Shown: positions 32,356 to 47,300 of the stretch, piece by piece
Layout of the letters: each line of letters opens with the position of its first letter
Position numbering within the stretch: position 1 is the stretch's first letter
Assembly: GCA_963513935.1 (NCBI GenBank)
Contig: OY740773.1
Location: 102,223,291-102,287,290, forward strand
Direction: 5' to 3'
Source: Aphrophora alni
Lineage: Eukaryota > Arthropoda > Insecta > Hemiptera > Aphrophoridae
DNA length: 64,000 bases
The notes under the pieces: generated by a model
What the model was told of the DNA's origin: nothing
The model's database searches: none
The model's input: the letters and a program-made list of their open reading frames with translations, nothing else
Position numbers and translations under genes: made by a program

Positions 32356-35300
32356 GTAAGTACGATTATAAGAAATGTAACTACAGTATTTGTATTTGTA
32401 TCATATACGGTAAATATAGTGTCCATGGCGGTTGAATTTAGTGGTGAAAAATCAAGAAATCGTTTACTACCTACCTTAATTTGAAAGAATTAGATAATAT
32501 TTGATGTCAGAAGACACTTTTGAAGTGCCAAAATCCAATATTTCTGTCAAAAATATGTAATTTACAAGTTTACATTCGATGTTCAGAATACCCAATCCCT
32601 ATGCTTCTAGGTTTCATAAGTCAAGCATAGGGCGTAGGTAATAGAATATTGTTGTCTTCTAACAACAGGTTAATGCCCAGTTCATAAGCCATTACAATTT
32701 AATATAGAAATTTCATGAAATCATGTTTTACATGCCTCATTATTACACAATTGGATCATACTTAAGCTGGGAAGTCCCTATTCAAGTCCGGTATCAAAAT
32801 CCATTATTTCTGTCAAAAATAAGCAATTTACAAGTTTGGATGCGATGTTCAGAAATGCCATGAGCCTATGCATTTAGGTTTCATAAGTTATGCATAGCTA
32901 ATAAAATAGTGTCTCTTAGATCTATGCGCATTAACTGTCTTCTAACAGGTAGATGTTACTACGGTATGCTGTATGATTTTAGAATCATGTGAACTAGGAA
33001 TCATTGAAATATGTATAGCCTATATATATATATATATATTGACCTAACCAGACCTAGTAAAGGAACTAAAGCCATCTGACTATACAGTAGAACCCCTCTT
33101 AACCGGTCTAGTCGGGACTGACACCTGGGCCGGTTGCCCGTTTGGCCGGTTAATCCGAGGTTCCCGTGAAAAATCGGTTTTCATTCAAAGAAAGCTTATT
33201 TAATCAGGTAGCACTAAGAATTATGCAATTAAGATGTTATTGCAACTCATTTCATTGTACATAAATGTATTGTATATATTATGTTATGTATATTATACAT
33301 CAAACATGAAAAAATTAAACACTACAAAGCTTTTTTACACATTCCCCTCTGTCAAGTCTTTTGACACATTTAACCGAGTCTCAAACGAAACCAACACACA
33401 CTTCCGAAATCTGAAAAGAAATGATTCGTGGAAAAAAAGCGGCCCATCAAACGTTTTTGTGGATGTATGTCTGCTATACCGACGGGAGAGCCAATGCCGC
33501 GGTGTTTTTATGCCGCCGACAATAGGATACTGCTATCGACAAAATCGTTTGACTCGCCGCTGCTTTGGTGTCGCGGTGTTTTTATGCCGGCGACAATGGG
33601 ATACCGCTATCAACAAAGTCGTTTGATATCGCCGCTGCTTTGGTGCCGCGGTGTTTTTACGCCGCCGACAAGAATACCGCTATCGACAAAGTCGTTTGAT
33701 ATCGCCACCGCTTTGGTGTTTCAATTACAATTTATTTTCGGAAACTCTCATCCAACCAGTACACTACAATATAGGCTGGTTAATCCGAGGATCGGTTAAT
33801 CCGAGGACCGGTTAATCCGAGGCCGGTTAACAGAGGTTCTACTGTACCTACTTTTAAAGTCACAAAATTCATTTGTTTATTAGAAAATAGACGATATTAA
33901 AGGATAAAATTACCTTCACAGCTAGTAGCGTCTAAATTGCATTAATTATGCAACTGGACATAAATGACAGGCGAGGTCTAGTCAGGTGGCTATAATATAT
34001 ATATAGTCCCCTAGGCGAGGTCTGGTCCGACCAGACCTAATAAAGTGATTAGTATTTAACATTAAAAATATGTTCTTATGTTACAAACAGCAATGAAATA
34101 CAATTTTCTTATGCCATTGTGATAATAGACATGATTCTTCAATAATACAACATCATAATATTAAGCTATAAAACGGATCTCTAATATATTCTATATATAT
34201 AGTCACCTAGCCAGACTTAATAAAACAAGCAAAGATGTTTATAGAAAAATCATAAGCCGAGGTACAACCGATATTTATCACTACTATAACCAGTAAAGTT
34301 GATAATAGTCTTAGGTGTGGTAAGCTAATAACTATTTGTTATTCATTTTATAGATAGGCCATTTGATTAATTATTGGGTCTAAAGCTTTATTTTTCAGTT
34401 GCATCTTAATAATCTGACATATTTGAGACCGGGGTAAATATGGAGTGTATATGACGGTTGAATTTAGTAGCGAAAAATCATGAAATCATTTACAAGATTC
34501 TATAGAATGTGTGTCTTTATAGAAATACCATAAATTATTTCAACTTTAGTCTACAAGTAATAACATTATTATTTGTAGCAGCACTAGTTAGTGGATGTTA
34601 GTGTTCACAAAATGTTATTTCAGCATTAATTCACAACATACAGTTATTTTGCTATTCAAAATTAAAGGAAATTAAAAAACACAATCTAAAAGTAAAATGT
34701 ATTAGACAAAAAGAAATCAACTTTTGTGCATATAGACACATAAATTGTCTTAAATAATAAAGATATACATATTCATATATCAAATTAAATTAATGTACAT
34801 CCATAATTGTATATGAAAGGCTAGATTTTTCATACTAATAAATACTAGTAGCTTATAACAAACATTTGAAAATAGGGAAAAGAAGAAGAAAAATTATAAT
34901 ATTATTCTATTATAGCTGTAGAAATCAAATTAAAATTTGAGTAATATGTTCAGTATGACTGATAATTAACAACCAAGTCTTGGTTTTTTTAAAATATGAT
35001 AAATGTTTTAAAATAAACGCCAGTTTTTGATAGCTAATGGTAGATACAGACTTCATATTTCCAATCTGTATATATCCTTTATCTTGTAGCTTAGTCTTTC
35101 AATGATATCGTACAAAAGAATTTTTATGGCAGTTTGGATCAATTAGGCTACTCCAAAAACATTATTTTTGTTCTGCACTTTTTTACCTGCAGAGTACAAA
35201 GTTTTGCTAACCAATATTTTGCATAATTTAACAAATATCAAGGTATATTGTCATTAAAGATGTCATTTAATAGTCTAGTGTAAAAAAGATACACTTCTAT

Positions 35301-38300
35301 AGTTACATCAATTATTTCAGCGGAAAATATGCGTAATGTGGAACTGACTTAATGAAAATGGTAGAATGTCAAAATTTGAGTGCAGAAACACATTAAAATG
35401 CGTAATTGAGACAGTGTCTCTTAAATAACAGTAGTATAATTTAGACACCTCTACAGTTAATTATGAGTAAAAATACTACTCTCCATTGTCAGTCGAGAAC
35501 AGTAATTGAACTACTTACTTTGAGTTCAATTTTGCTGTTAGATTAAATTACGAACTCTTATTAAAAATGGTTTTGCATTTATTTTTACATTTATTTATAT
35601 CATTGATTTACAATTTGGAGAAACAAATTATTGAAAAATCGAGATGTAACGGATCTTTCATAATTACCAGGTCAGTAGATATGTACTGTCAGTGAAAATG
35701 TTCCAATGACATTGGAAAGTTTCTGCCACTCATGAACACAAAAACTTTTGCAATCTGACCATTTAAATTATGGAGAGCAAGTTAGCGTATATAGTCCTAA
35801 GTTGTTTGACAGCAAATATGATGTTTGAAATTGAAAAGTTGCAACATTCCATAATTTTATAAAATTATTTAAAAAAATAATATTTACAAATATAACATCG
35901 CTGATGTAGCAGACCGGGAAGATGGAAGGCCACGCCTACCATACGTCAGAAACCGGGGCGGAGTGAATGATGTCACGTAAGATAACACGATCTCATTGGC
36001 TAGGACAAAAGATGTTGATTTTTCAAACGTATTTAAAGTATTTAATGTAAACATTTTAGAAATAAGATTTTAGTTATAAGGAATATAGAGAAATAATTAT
36101 ATTACAAGATCGTACAAAATAAAAAAATAAAAATATTATAACATAAAAATCTTTACATATCTTTCGGATTAAATAAAAAACCTATCAGAATTATGACAAC
36201 GAATTCGTTTCATACCGTGTATTAAGATAAGTGAACCCCCATACGCCATCTTATAAAATTTTGGGAAAGAGGCTAAGCAAGAAGAAAGCGTCCTTTGAAC
36301 AGTCCAATTTTAACATTGAAGACGTATAGACGCGTACAGCGACGGACTACAAAATTTGAGTTTTCAATTGTGAAAAGTGAAGAAAACTATAGTTTTATTT
36401 GTGCTTGATGAGAGGATATATAAGTGCTAAGAATACCAGAACTCCAAATAAACAGTACCAGGACTATAATACGACAAATTGGTGAGATCTATCTAACATA
36501 TTTCGAACTTTCTGATTTCCAAAACAAATTTTTCAAATTTATTATTTCATAATCGATATTTAATCTAATATTTGGTTGAGAATTTCAAAAATTACGATCA
36601 GGAGACTGGATGAAGTCGGCTCGTTACCTACCCTGAGTTTGTTTTATATATATATAAAGACAATATAATTTTCACTCGTGCTTGTTATCAAACAATTATT
36701 GTATTTCTTTTAATATTTAACTTATTTTTTTGTTTCTAATTCTTAATAGTTTTTGACATAATAAATTTTAATTTGATTGTTTACTTTGTAAACCCATGTG
36801 TGTCTTCATGTACCATTGAGAGTAAAAACGCATAATTAAATTAATTGAATATATATATTGTAAAGTCTTGTATGCACATCCTTTGTTCAAAATGGGTATT
36901 AGCTTAATCATCACATACTTAAGTTATTTACTGTAGTCTATCATGGAGGAAGGCGTTGATAAAAAGTAATAATATTTAATAGGTTTTTATGGGGTTTTTT
37001 TTAGCTCGATCTTCCAGTCAAGTAACTCTTGATTCTCTAGATATGACTAGATATTCTGAAGATGGAGAACGAGGAGTGGATGAACGAGTCGCAGTTTTAG
37101 AGTTTGAACTAAGGAAAGCTAAAGAAACCATTAGTGCACTAAGAGCAAATTTAACAGTTGCTACAGGTAAGATTAATTTTGAATTGATGAACCATTTTGT
37201 ATAAGAATATTTAATAAAATAATGTGATATCCTACAAAATAGTATTGGTTTATATCCCTCTAATATTGGTAGCTATGTTCCTGAAATGTAGATAAAGGTT
37301 TATTAAACTTTCTAACATTAGTTTTGTTTTATTTGTGATATCCTGTAATATTTTTAAATATTTGGATTAGTTAGAAAATAATAAATCCGTTTGTATGAAC
37401 TTAACACTTCACACAAGAATTTATGTTTCTGTAAACCAGTGGTGGTCAACCTTTTTGCTCCATGAGCTACTTCTCTATCAGGTTTAGGCGTGCCACATGA
37501 GAGGCCTTTTTGTAAAAATCAGTACCGTACTACACTTGACCATAGGCTCTATATTATGCATACAATTTAGAATGGGTCCTAAACCTAGACACTTTACTCG
37601 TATTTGTGAACCTATAATAATTTTACTTTCTTTCCATCTTTCAGATTTATACAGTAATTTCTGTAGGTCTAATACTTACAATACTTATATCTATATATAC
37701 TTATAATATTTTTCAAATCAATTAAAACATTCAGTTTTGGATGCTCATAATGAAAAAAACTATACTTCAGGATTTTGTAAGTTTATTAAAGTAAATTAGA
37801 TACAGATGACATTAACACTATTTTATTAGTAAGAACATTTATTATTACTTTAAGAATTGAAATTATTATTTCCATTTACTGAAATTATATATTAAAATGA
37901 ATAACTGACTAGGGTATATCCAGTAGGCACACATAAATGAAATTAATTTTATTTTTTCGTAAAGGTAACTATTTTGAATTTACATTTGTTTAATGATTTC
38001 TCCTATATTTGGATTGTAAACGGCAAGGTAGATCAAATTCTCCAGGTGTGCATGCATTAGTTTAGACTATATTTCATCTTAATTGTGTTTATAAGGGAAA
38101 ATGCTTGTTCACAGATATATGTAGAACCAAATCTACATGATTATCGCAGAGCTAAGACATGTAAATTTTTTAAATTAGTATTTGGGACGAATTTTCAAAA
38201 CTCGAAGTAAGCTGGATTAGTTGTATTCGAAATAATTTCTTTTTACAGTATTTGGTTTTAAGCTTAGAATTTTTCTGAATGTCAATTATTTGTATCTGGA

Positions 38301-41300
38301 TTTGAAAAGTGTAAGGGATTAGTTCTTGAAGAGAAATTGAAAAGTATCAGTAAATAATATATAATTCAATGTTGTTTTTTTTCCTCCTCGAAACTAGCCT
38401 AGACATGCAAATCAAGTTTTAAATGAATTATGAAATTCAGGTACATATTAAATTTTCATATTTTTTTTCAAAATTGGGTATCTTGTTAGATACTTTTGCT
38501 TATTTTAGAATTCGAAAGAATTGATATAATCTCTTATGGGAAAAATTGTTTGAAAAAATGTAAACTTATTCGTATGATGAAAAAAGAGAATTTTTAAATT
38601 CTAAATATAAATTTAACGTATTTAGTTATCCCAATATGTCTGTTACAAATGCAAAAACCCAGAGCCACTCTTCACTTTTCATAAGTAAACATTCATTTAA
38701 TAGTTCACTAATATCTTTTAGAAATGTTACAACACTGCATCAGAGATACCAAAACCATTCAATAGCAACCTATTTCGAAAGCTATGAATATTACAAAGAA
38801 ACCTTTTTTGTTCATTTGAATAATTCATTTTTTGAGGTTACATATCACACAAAAACTGATTGAACACAACTACCAAATTGTTTCATTGTTGTGTGTTAAC
38901 AAAACAACAGCTGATCAAGATTCAACAGATGGCAATGCACATTTTAATTGCATTGGATTGTGGGAGGAAGTTAATTCAGAAAATGATTAATTCAAAAATA
39001 GCGACCTCTTCGTGGAACTAATCATATATAATTTAACACTAAAAATTATAATCAGTACATTCTTAAATAATAAAATAACTCTCATTAATAAAAAAAAAAA
39101 ATTTAATACTTTTATAGTATCATAATGAAATGAAACTCTCAAAACAAATTCGATCTTGCAAGTCTTAGCACATTAGAAAAATAATAAAAGACTTATCACA
39201 CTTAGAATCACACCTCCCCAGAAAAATATTGGATTCTCCCTTATATTACACACCTAAAAATATACTTGTTCCTTAACATGGGAGATTTTGCAGTAAGGAA
39301 TAATGCCTGCTACGGTACATTCTGGAGGTGTTTTAATCTTAAGTTCTTGCAACTATGCATTCAAATATTTATGTTTCATTTATAACATGATTCATTATAT
39401 GACTCCACCACTAAAAACACTAACTTATTACAAGAATTATAAATGAAAGTAATCACAGAACTAACCTTTTAAAATATTAGCCGATGAACACACAGTCACA
39501 TATCTTTAAAAAACTATTTAAAACATAATAACAAAATGACAGAACAATCTTTACACATAATTTAAATGCAACAATTCATTTTTTATCCTTTCCAAAACAC
39601 AACAATAATACTGTAAAAACATGAGAAAATTCTATAAAAACCCTGTGTAAAAGACAGAAACTTATTTATGTTTATCACTACCTACAGTGAAGCTGAGACA
39701 GCTGATTAGGAAAGAAACGCTTGATTTCAGAATAATAAAACACACTGGGTTCAGGTAGGACCATTAATAATGATTAAAATCGCTTTTCTACACATTCTAT
39801 GTGTTTTAGTTTCTTCAAATAGTCCCTTATATAGCCGGTAGAGATCATTAGTTGAAAGACCCTGCTATCCAAGCAGTGCACGGCAATCCGCAAATACAGT
39901 GGATAAAATCATGCGAGCACTGCTCAACTAACCATTTTGAGAAGTTAGAGCCCTGTACATTTGACTCCAGCTCTACCACCATTCTTAATCAGAAAATATG
40001 ATTGAACTTTCAGTTTCCTGGTGAAACTTACTACTAAAAGAATTTATTTCTTTTAAAAATATTAGATATATCTAGTGATAAATTAATATTAAAAAACAGT
40101 AGATTTTCACAAAACTAAAAATGGTTAAAAACATTCACATGAATAAAACATAAAAAGAAATCGTTTTTTACAGATGGTACGTTTAAATAAATTATCTTTC
40201 ATAGTATATTTAATTATAAATAAAACGAAATATGTGATTTCACAGCCCGGTCTTTTTTTTACATATACAGGGGTGGTGAAAAGTCCCGGAACGGGTTAAT
40301 ATTTTATTAACCATTACAGATGGAACTATATAACTTGGTACACTGTTACTGGGTATAAAACACTATTTTACCACAATTTCAATGAGCCGCTACCACTTTG
40401 GGGGGACGGCCCACAAGGAGTCAAAAGAAAATCTTAAATGAGAGCGTGGGTTGAGTTGTACATCAAATTAAAGGTCTAATTTAGTAGTTCATCCTAAACT
40501 TTAAAATGCCGCCATTTTGTTTAGGATGAACCTTTTAAGTCGGATTTGCGGCATTGTATTCTACTAAATTAGACCTTTAATTTGATGTACAACTCAACCC
40601 ATGCTCTTATTTAAGATTTTCTTCTGACTCCTTGTGGGCCGTCCCCCCGAAGTGGTACTGGGTCATTGAAATTGTGGTAAAATTGTGTTTTATGCCCAGT
40701 AACAGTGTACCAAGTTATATAGTTCCATCTGTAATGGTTAAAAAAATAATAACCCGTTCCGGGACTTTTCACCATCCCCGTATATTAGTTTCTTCAAAAT
40801 ATTGATTATATAATGATTTTTAAAGAATGGTATAATCTAGGCACCAAAGAGGTTTTAGGGGAGAATACATATATGTAGGCCCATATAGTTTGTAAATTTG
40901 TGAACAAATTCATGATTCTTTTTCTTACTGTGTGGTTAGCTGCAGTAGTGCTCTTTGGATGTCTAATGTGTATGAACATTAATTTTGTATATATTTGAGA
41001 TGAACTAACCTTATAACCAAACATATATTTATAAATGTATTATTCTACTACATAATGTTTCAGAATGTGAGACTCCAACAATTGAATCAAATGGAAGCTT
41101 CAAACCATTGCATTGCGAGCCTATTAAACCTCACGAGCAACGAGCACTTAACTTTTTACTCAATGAGTATTTACTTCTTCATGGTTATAAGCTAACTTCG
41201 ATAACATTTGCTGATGAAAATGAAGATCAGGTATTTTTGTTGTTTCATTACCGTGATAATTTTTTTACTGTGAAAAAATTAATAAAATTCTTGTACTCAT

Positions 41301-44300
41301 TAGGATGTTTGTAATATATGTTTTTTTACATGTATAATTCCATGTACAGTGTTAATAGAAAATCATAATGTTTAGAAATAATCACTTTCTTTATAAATGT
41401 GTGATGCGTTCAAAGCCATGGTCCTTGGTTATGACCTGGGATCACCGGGGTTGAGTCTTTGTTTGAGGATTGGGTTCCAAGATGAATCTCAGTTGCTGCC
41501 GGGATTCACCATGATCCCAAACAGATTATGAAAGTTTACAGAGGTGCATTAAAATACCTAGACTTTTAGCAAAAAAATGAGACACGTTAACCTTGACAGG
41601 GAATTGAGTCTAAAACACAGACGAAGATGGACATGCAATACTACATTCCACGTTTTTAGTTCACGTTATCCAGTAATTATAATGTTTTTGCTAAATTACC
41701 AAGGTTTATAGCGTTCTGGGTTATTCCCGGTTGGCTATTAAACCACAATTAATTCTGGTTCTAGAAATTCCCTATTTTTACGGTGTTACAGTGCAAAGGT
41801 CTAACTATGCCGGTAGAATTAGGTTTCCCGTATGTGTCGGTATAATTGATAAGTTAATTTTATTGGTCCTATTATTATTTATATTTATAAAACAACTATC
41901 AAAGCTGGTTGAATAATATGCTCTTTGTTTGGTTTGGCAGGCTTAAAGGAGCTAAGGTGTAATATAATGTGTAGAGAGATCCGCAAACTTGAATTACTAA
42001 ATGTGGTGGCTAATGTAGGCTAAATTAGTCCACTATTTCTACCATTACGCTGGTTAATCATCAACTACCTGTTACAAATGATAATAGATATTTTTCTCAA
42101 GATCAGTTTTGTCTTTAAAAAATCAAATGAAATTATGTTTAAAGTTATTTGTATTGGAAAGTTTCTAATAGGTATGCAATTCTACTGATAACTCTATGAA
42201 GATTTAGTTACTATCAACATAATAATATATGAATTTATATTTAAGTAGCCCACAGCGTACAATAATGTAGGTTGAACAGTCATAGTTTTGTGGATTCATA
42301 TTCGGAATGTGGGATTAGTAGCAGTATTCAATGTTGTTTTTGAAATGCCAGAAATACACCATGAGATAATAGTTCTAGGCCAAAATATTTTCAACTATTG
42401 AATTTATATATTATGTTGTATTAATTTTTTGTTTCATTTTTAACTCTAATTCACACTTCATATTTGTTGATTTTAAAATATTAGACATAGAATAGTTTTA
42501 TTATCTTTGTTTTATTCATTATAGGACTTTGAGGATTGGGATGATGTTGGGTTGAACATTCCCAAACCTGCAGAACTTTTACAACTATACAGAGACGCCA
42601 TGAGGCAACCAGGACATTCCAATTTTATCTTACAAGACAACTCTATGCAGACAGAACCTCTGCCTGATACATCATTAGATTACAAGAAACAAATAGACTT
42701 ATTGGTAATTTCATGTAACTCTTTCATGCAGTTTTTAATTAGTTTTTTTTTTAAATTTGTGTTGTTAAGTAGATACGTTTTAATATTGATATATTGGGGT
42801 TTATTATTTACTTTGCAGCGTAAGTGAAGTAAAATAATGGAGCACAGTTAAATCATCATCTTTCTATTTGCATATTAAAGACTATTTACTTCCTTCCGGA
42901 CCTATCTGTGGTCCTTACAAACCTTATCACATCTAGAATATATACGTTCTGAATATCTTTATATATAGTGATTTTGGATTGGGGATTGATGATAGTAAAT
43001 ATATATTAAATGAAATTCTCCAGACTGTTTTGACTGTTCTTTCGTTTCTGGGGTATCATACAGGACCCAGGGTCTCGTAATAAATAAAATTTGTAATCGA
43101 AAATTTTACAACAAAGAAAAAGAGGATTTCCATTCTTGCTCTCATACCTAGTAGATCATTTTTAATTTAGCACCTGTAAGAAAATTAAATTTACATTTTT
43201 TAATGTTGGAGAATAAAAGTAAATGCAACTTATGCAGTGAAAATTGATAGTTATTCAAAAAAGAAGACATAAATAAGAGATTTGATAAGTATTGCATATA
43301 TTAAGAATAGGATTGAACCTAAATGCTTAGTAAGATTACCTAAATTTCAAAACTCAATCAAGAAGTAAATAGTTAAGACTCAAAATTTTCATTATATCTT
43401 TTGGAAGAAATACAAAAAGTATATTAATCATTATAATTTATTTTAAATTTGTAAAAGTACTAATATATATATGTAACAAAGGAAATTGGAACTAAATAAA
43501 GACAAAATTGAAATTTTGTAATATAGATTTTAATCCCGAGGAGAAAGAGATCTCAAGACATGAGATAATTTGTAATTTTAACATTGTGTATGATTATAAA
43601 TTAATACAATTTTGTAAATATAAACTTGTCTCTGATTTTAATTCAAAATAAATAGAGAGTAAGTTAAATACAAAATTGGGTACAAAATGTAGGTAGATAA
43701 GATAATTAAAAAATATAAAAGAAAGGTGTGTTTTTATACTGTACATAATATTTGATTTTAGAAATACTGCTTGTTTGTAGGTGCTAGAAACAGAACAGTT
43801 AAAGGAAAAAATATACTCCTTAGAGAATGAGAAAAAAGATTTAACAACAAATATTGAACGGTCAGTATAACCTACATTTATTGTTTAGTTAATTCAATGC
43901 AGTTTTGCATGCACATATTTTATTACTTTACTTTGCCAAGTTCAAATAATGCCATATGATCATTCTATGTCAAAATTAAATCATTATTATGTTTAGATTT
44001 TGTATGGATAGGAGACACAGACTTATCTTGGAAAGTGGTCCTTAAAATTACTGTTGGGAGAGGGAAAAGGATAAAGGATGTTTTGTCTAAGATTAAAATA
44101 GAGGCTTAAAATTTTTCGTAAGATTGAGAAAGTGAACAGTATTACGAAATATTTCAAAACTTTAGTGTTTTATTGTGCATTTTTTATATGTGTTCAACTA
44201 GGTAATACCAAGGACCACTTTCCAAGGTAAGCCTGTGTCTCCTATCCATACAAAATCTAAACATAATAGGCTATGTGCCCTCTTAAACTAACTCTTACAT

Positions 44301-47300
44301 CATTATTAGAAAGGTGTAAGATACACTGCATCTATTTTATACCTACAAAATCATAAGAGTTTTATGAACATCGTTCATTCTGTACTTCTAGCCAGTCATT
44401 TTCAAGATTTTTGCTGTGATAGAATCCTTATAATGGACATATTTTCAATTAATTGTTAAGGTACCCAAATTAAATATATAAGGGACAAATGTATGTGTAA
44501 TAATGTATGGGACAATAAAAGGAGTGTAAATGTCCCGTGTCATTAACTTTAGGCCAGCTGGCATCCATTGAATATTTAAACTACTTTTAATATTCGCTAC
44601 CCTAGCAACCGATTTTCCAAATTTAATATCACCTAGTTAATTACACTTCACATCAAATCAAATTATAATTGAGGTTATGCTAGTGCAAAATATGCTCATC
44701 ACTGAAACATACAAACTGATAGTTATATATTGATAGGTTATTAAAAACAATTTCCATAACTAAAACTAACATTCTCGTTATAAATTATTTGATAGTGATT
44801 AATTATTCATATTATCAATATGGATTATCAAACATTTGCAATCATTTGTATATATATAAACTAATATCAACATTTCGAGAATATAATTCAACTCAAGTTA
44901 TGACGTGCTTAACCTAAAACATGAAAAAAGTGAAGAACACCTACATAACACCAATATCCAATTAAACCATATTAATAATATAAAATTAACATGTCATGAA
45001 CTTTTCTACATGGATATATTATTTATTACAAATAAAAGCTAAAAAGTGTGTTTGGTAGATATTAAATAATTAATTATACCATTTAAGTTCCCTTTTAGTT
45101 TACCATCATTTTATTCTCAAAAAGTTTCCTTTGTTTTAATGTCATATTTTATGTTTTAGATAATTTTATAAATGAACAAACTTATTAAAATATTAAGTAT
45201 TTACACATTGTGCAATATTTACTGAAAATTGTTGTAGGTTAACTTGCGTAGAACCCGTAACAACGCATTTCGCAATGGCTCCAGCGAGTACAGAAACCAT
45301 TTCAATACACAGTGCTACACCTGAATGTTTTGAAATGATCGAACCTTCACCTGTCCCGACAAGCAGGCATACTTCTGAATGTGGCAGCGGTATGGACAGA
45401 GGGGGATTATGTGACGATACATCTAGTCTAAACGATCCTGATTGGACAAGAGTGAATGCTTTTAATGATTCGGAAACAGGGAGTGGAGTTGAAACAGAGG
45501 TATCGAGGGATGATCCTGTTGGTGCAGATGTTGAGTCACCGCCTATGGATGTTTTAACACATGTTGTTAATTCTAACAGGTAGGGTTAATAATATCAGGG
45601 GAAAATTAAATATGAGTTAACTGTCTGCAAGAACAGGTTTTTCTACTGAAGGGCTTCTGTTCACAAAAAAAGAACAGTTCATTTAACTTGTTCCACAGGA
45701 AAAACTCTTCATTAGGAACCTAAATCAGCTACCTTCACTATAATGAGTACAGGGTGGCAATCCCAAGGGATCCTACTTGGATTTACACCTTTTTCCATGT
45801 AGTTTTGGGTTAGTTCTGTCTCTTTCATCGTTCCTAGTAGGTTTCTCTTGAGCAACTCTTGTTCTCTTCCAACTCTGATTGTATTAAATTATCTTTATTT
45901 TATGTTCTTTTCTTCATTTTTTTTTTTTTTTATTAGGTGAATTTTGACAGAGGTTTTTCCCTTTAAACAACAAGAGCGGAAAAAGGACATAATCAGCTTT
46001 TTTCTCTCTTTTTTTTTTAAAGAGAACTACTTTTTTAGAAAGACAATTATTAAATATAATATGTTTTACATATAAGAAATTTAGTTATAAAATAACACAA
46101 TAATTAAGACAAACTGGTTTAATCCATTATGAATTATAGACATGGCGTTCACGTATGGTGCTTACTTGGCCAATGCACGGGGATGTGAAAACAACGTCTG
46201 CCGTTCTGTCTTTAGCTCTGAGCTCTTGTAATAGTTTATATATTACTCACTAAATTGTGTTGGCATGTTCGCTAGACTCTTCAAAATAGCTTTTGCATTG
46301 CCAAGAAAATATCTTAACTATTATTATTTATTGTTTGAAAATTGTATTGATGTTTTCAAACTGTTGTACATCTTTGATGATACACAAATGAATTGATATT
46401 GGTTTTGTAATACCATAATTTCATAAGTACTATTAATTGTTAAGATGTGTGAATTTTATTTTTTTAATAACTGAGTGACCACGTCCATTTGAACCAATGT
46501 GGATACAATTTTGTAAATAAAAAGTACTAGGTAAATTTATAATTAAATATTTGCACGTTTAACATAACATTATTTCATATTTCTGTTAAAATTAATATAA
46601 TATTATATAGTAAACAAAAAATTGATTTTAGTACTAAAATAGGGGTGGTTAGCCTGGGGTTTTTAATTCGAGGCGACCCCAAGCTTATTACAAGCTAAAA
46701 CTTTTTAACTCAAGTTTTTTTTAAAGCTTCCACTAAATTTTAGTTTGAAATATAATTAGTATATTCTCGATTTTTTGTTTTGAAATGGGCAATAAGGAGA
46801 AACAGTGTAGAGGTATAGGTAGAACATTTGTTCTTGGCATTCAGGTTTACCGCACGTCCCTGATTGTGAGGCTACTAGTACAGTGTAGTAGTATCTTACT
46901 GGATGATACAGTCATGTGCAAGTCAATTTTATGATACCACGTGCTGTGTGTACAGTCATTGATGGTGGAGGTAAAACTAAAGAATTTCCAGCATTTGACC
47001 AAGTGCTAAGAATGAATGATCCACCTATAAAGGCAAAGTATCTGTAGTTGACAGGAAATAGACTCTCTCGAACTAAGAAATTGAATACAAACTTCATTTG
47101 GTATGAAATTAGATTATAAACCCATTTCATTCACATATTTTTGTAAGTATAGTAATAAAATTTAGAAATATGTGAAATTTCTTTCAAATTTCGGTGAAAT
47201 ATTTTATACAAAATTTAAATATATCAGATTTAACAAAAAATATATTCCAAGAGTAAAATCATAGATTTAGACAGCAAGGTGTTATCATAATGACTAGTGT

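Noticed and set aside
33234..33799. Overlapping plus-strand ORFs of 123-130 codons
   Set aside because: They cover the 74-bp tandem repeats of the Tigger-like element in two frames, as expected from repeat length near a multiple of three, and have no family features.
39830..39980. Possible SINE or small exon in a more balanced stretch
   Set aside because: No promoter boxes, splice sites or repeats could be confirmed.
15899..44980. Shared string ATATCCAATTAAACCA...TTAATAATAT at about 15900 and 44950
   Set aside because: The match is only about 26 bp in AT-rich DNA, without extended flanking similarity; it could be chance or a tiny relic.
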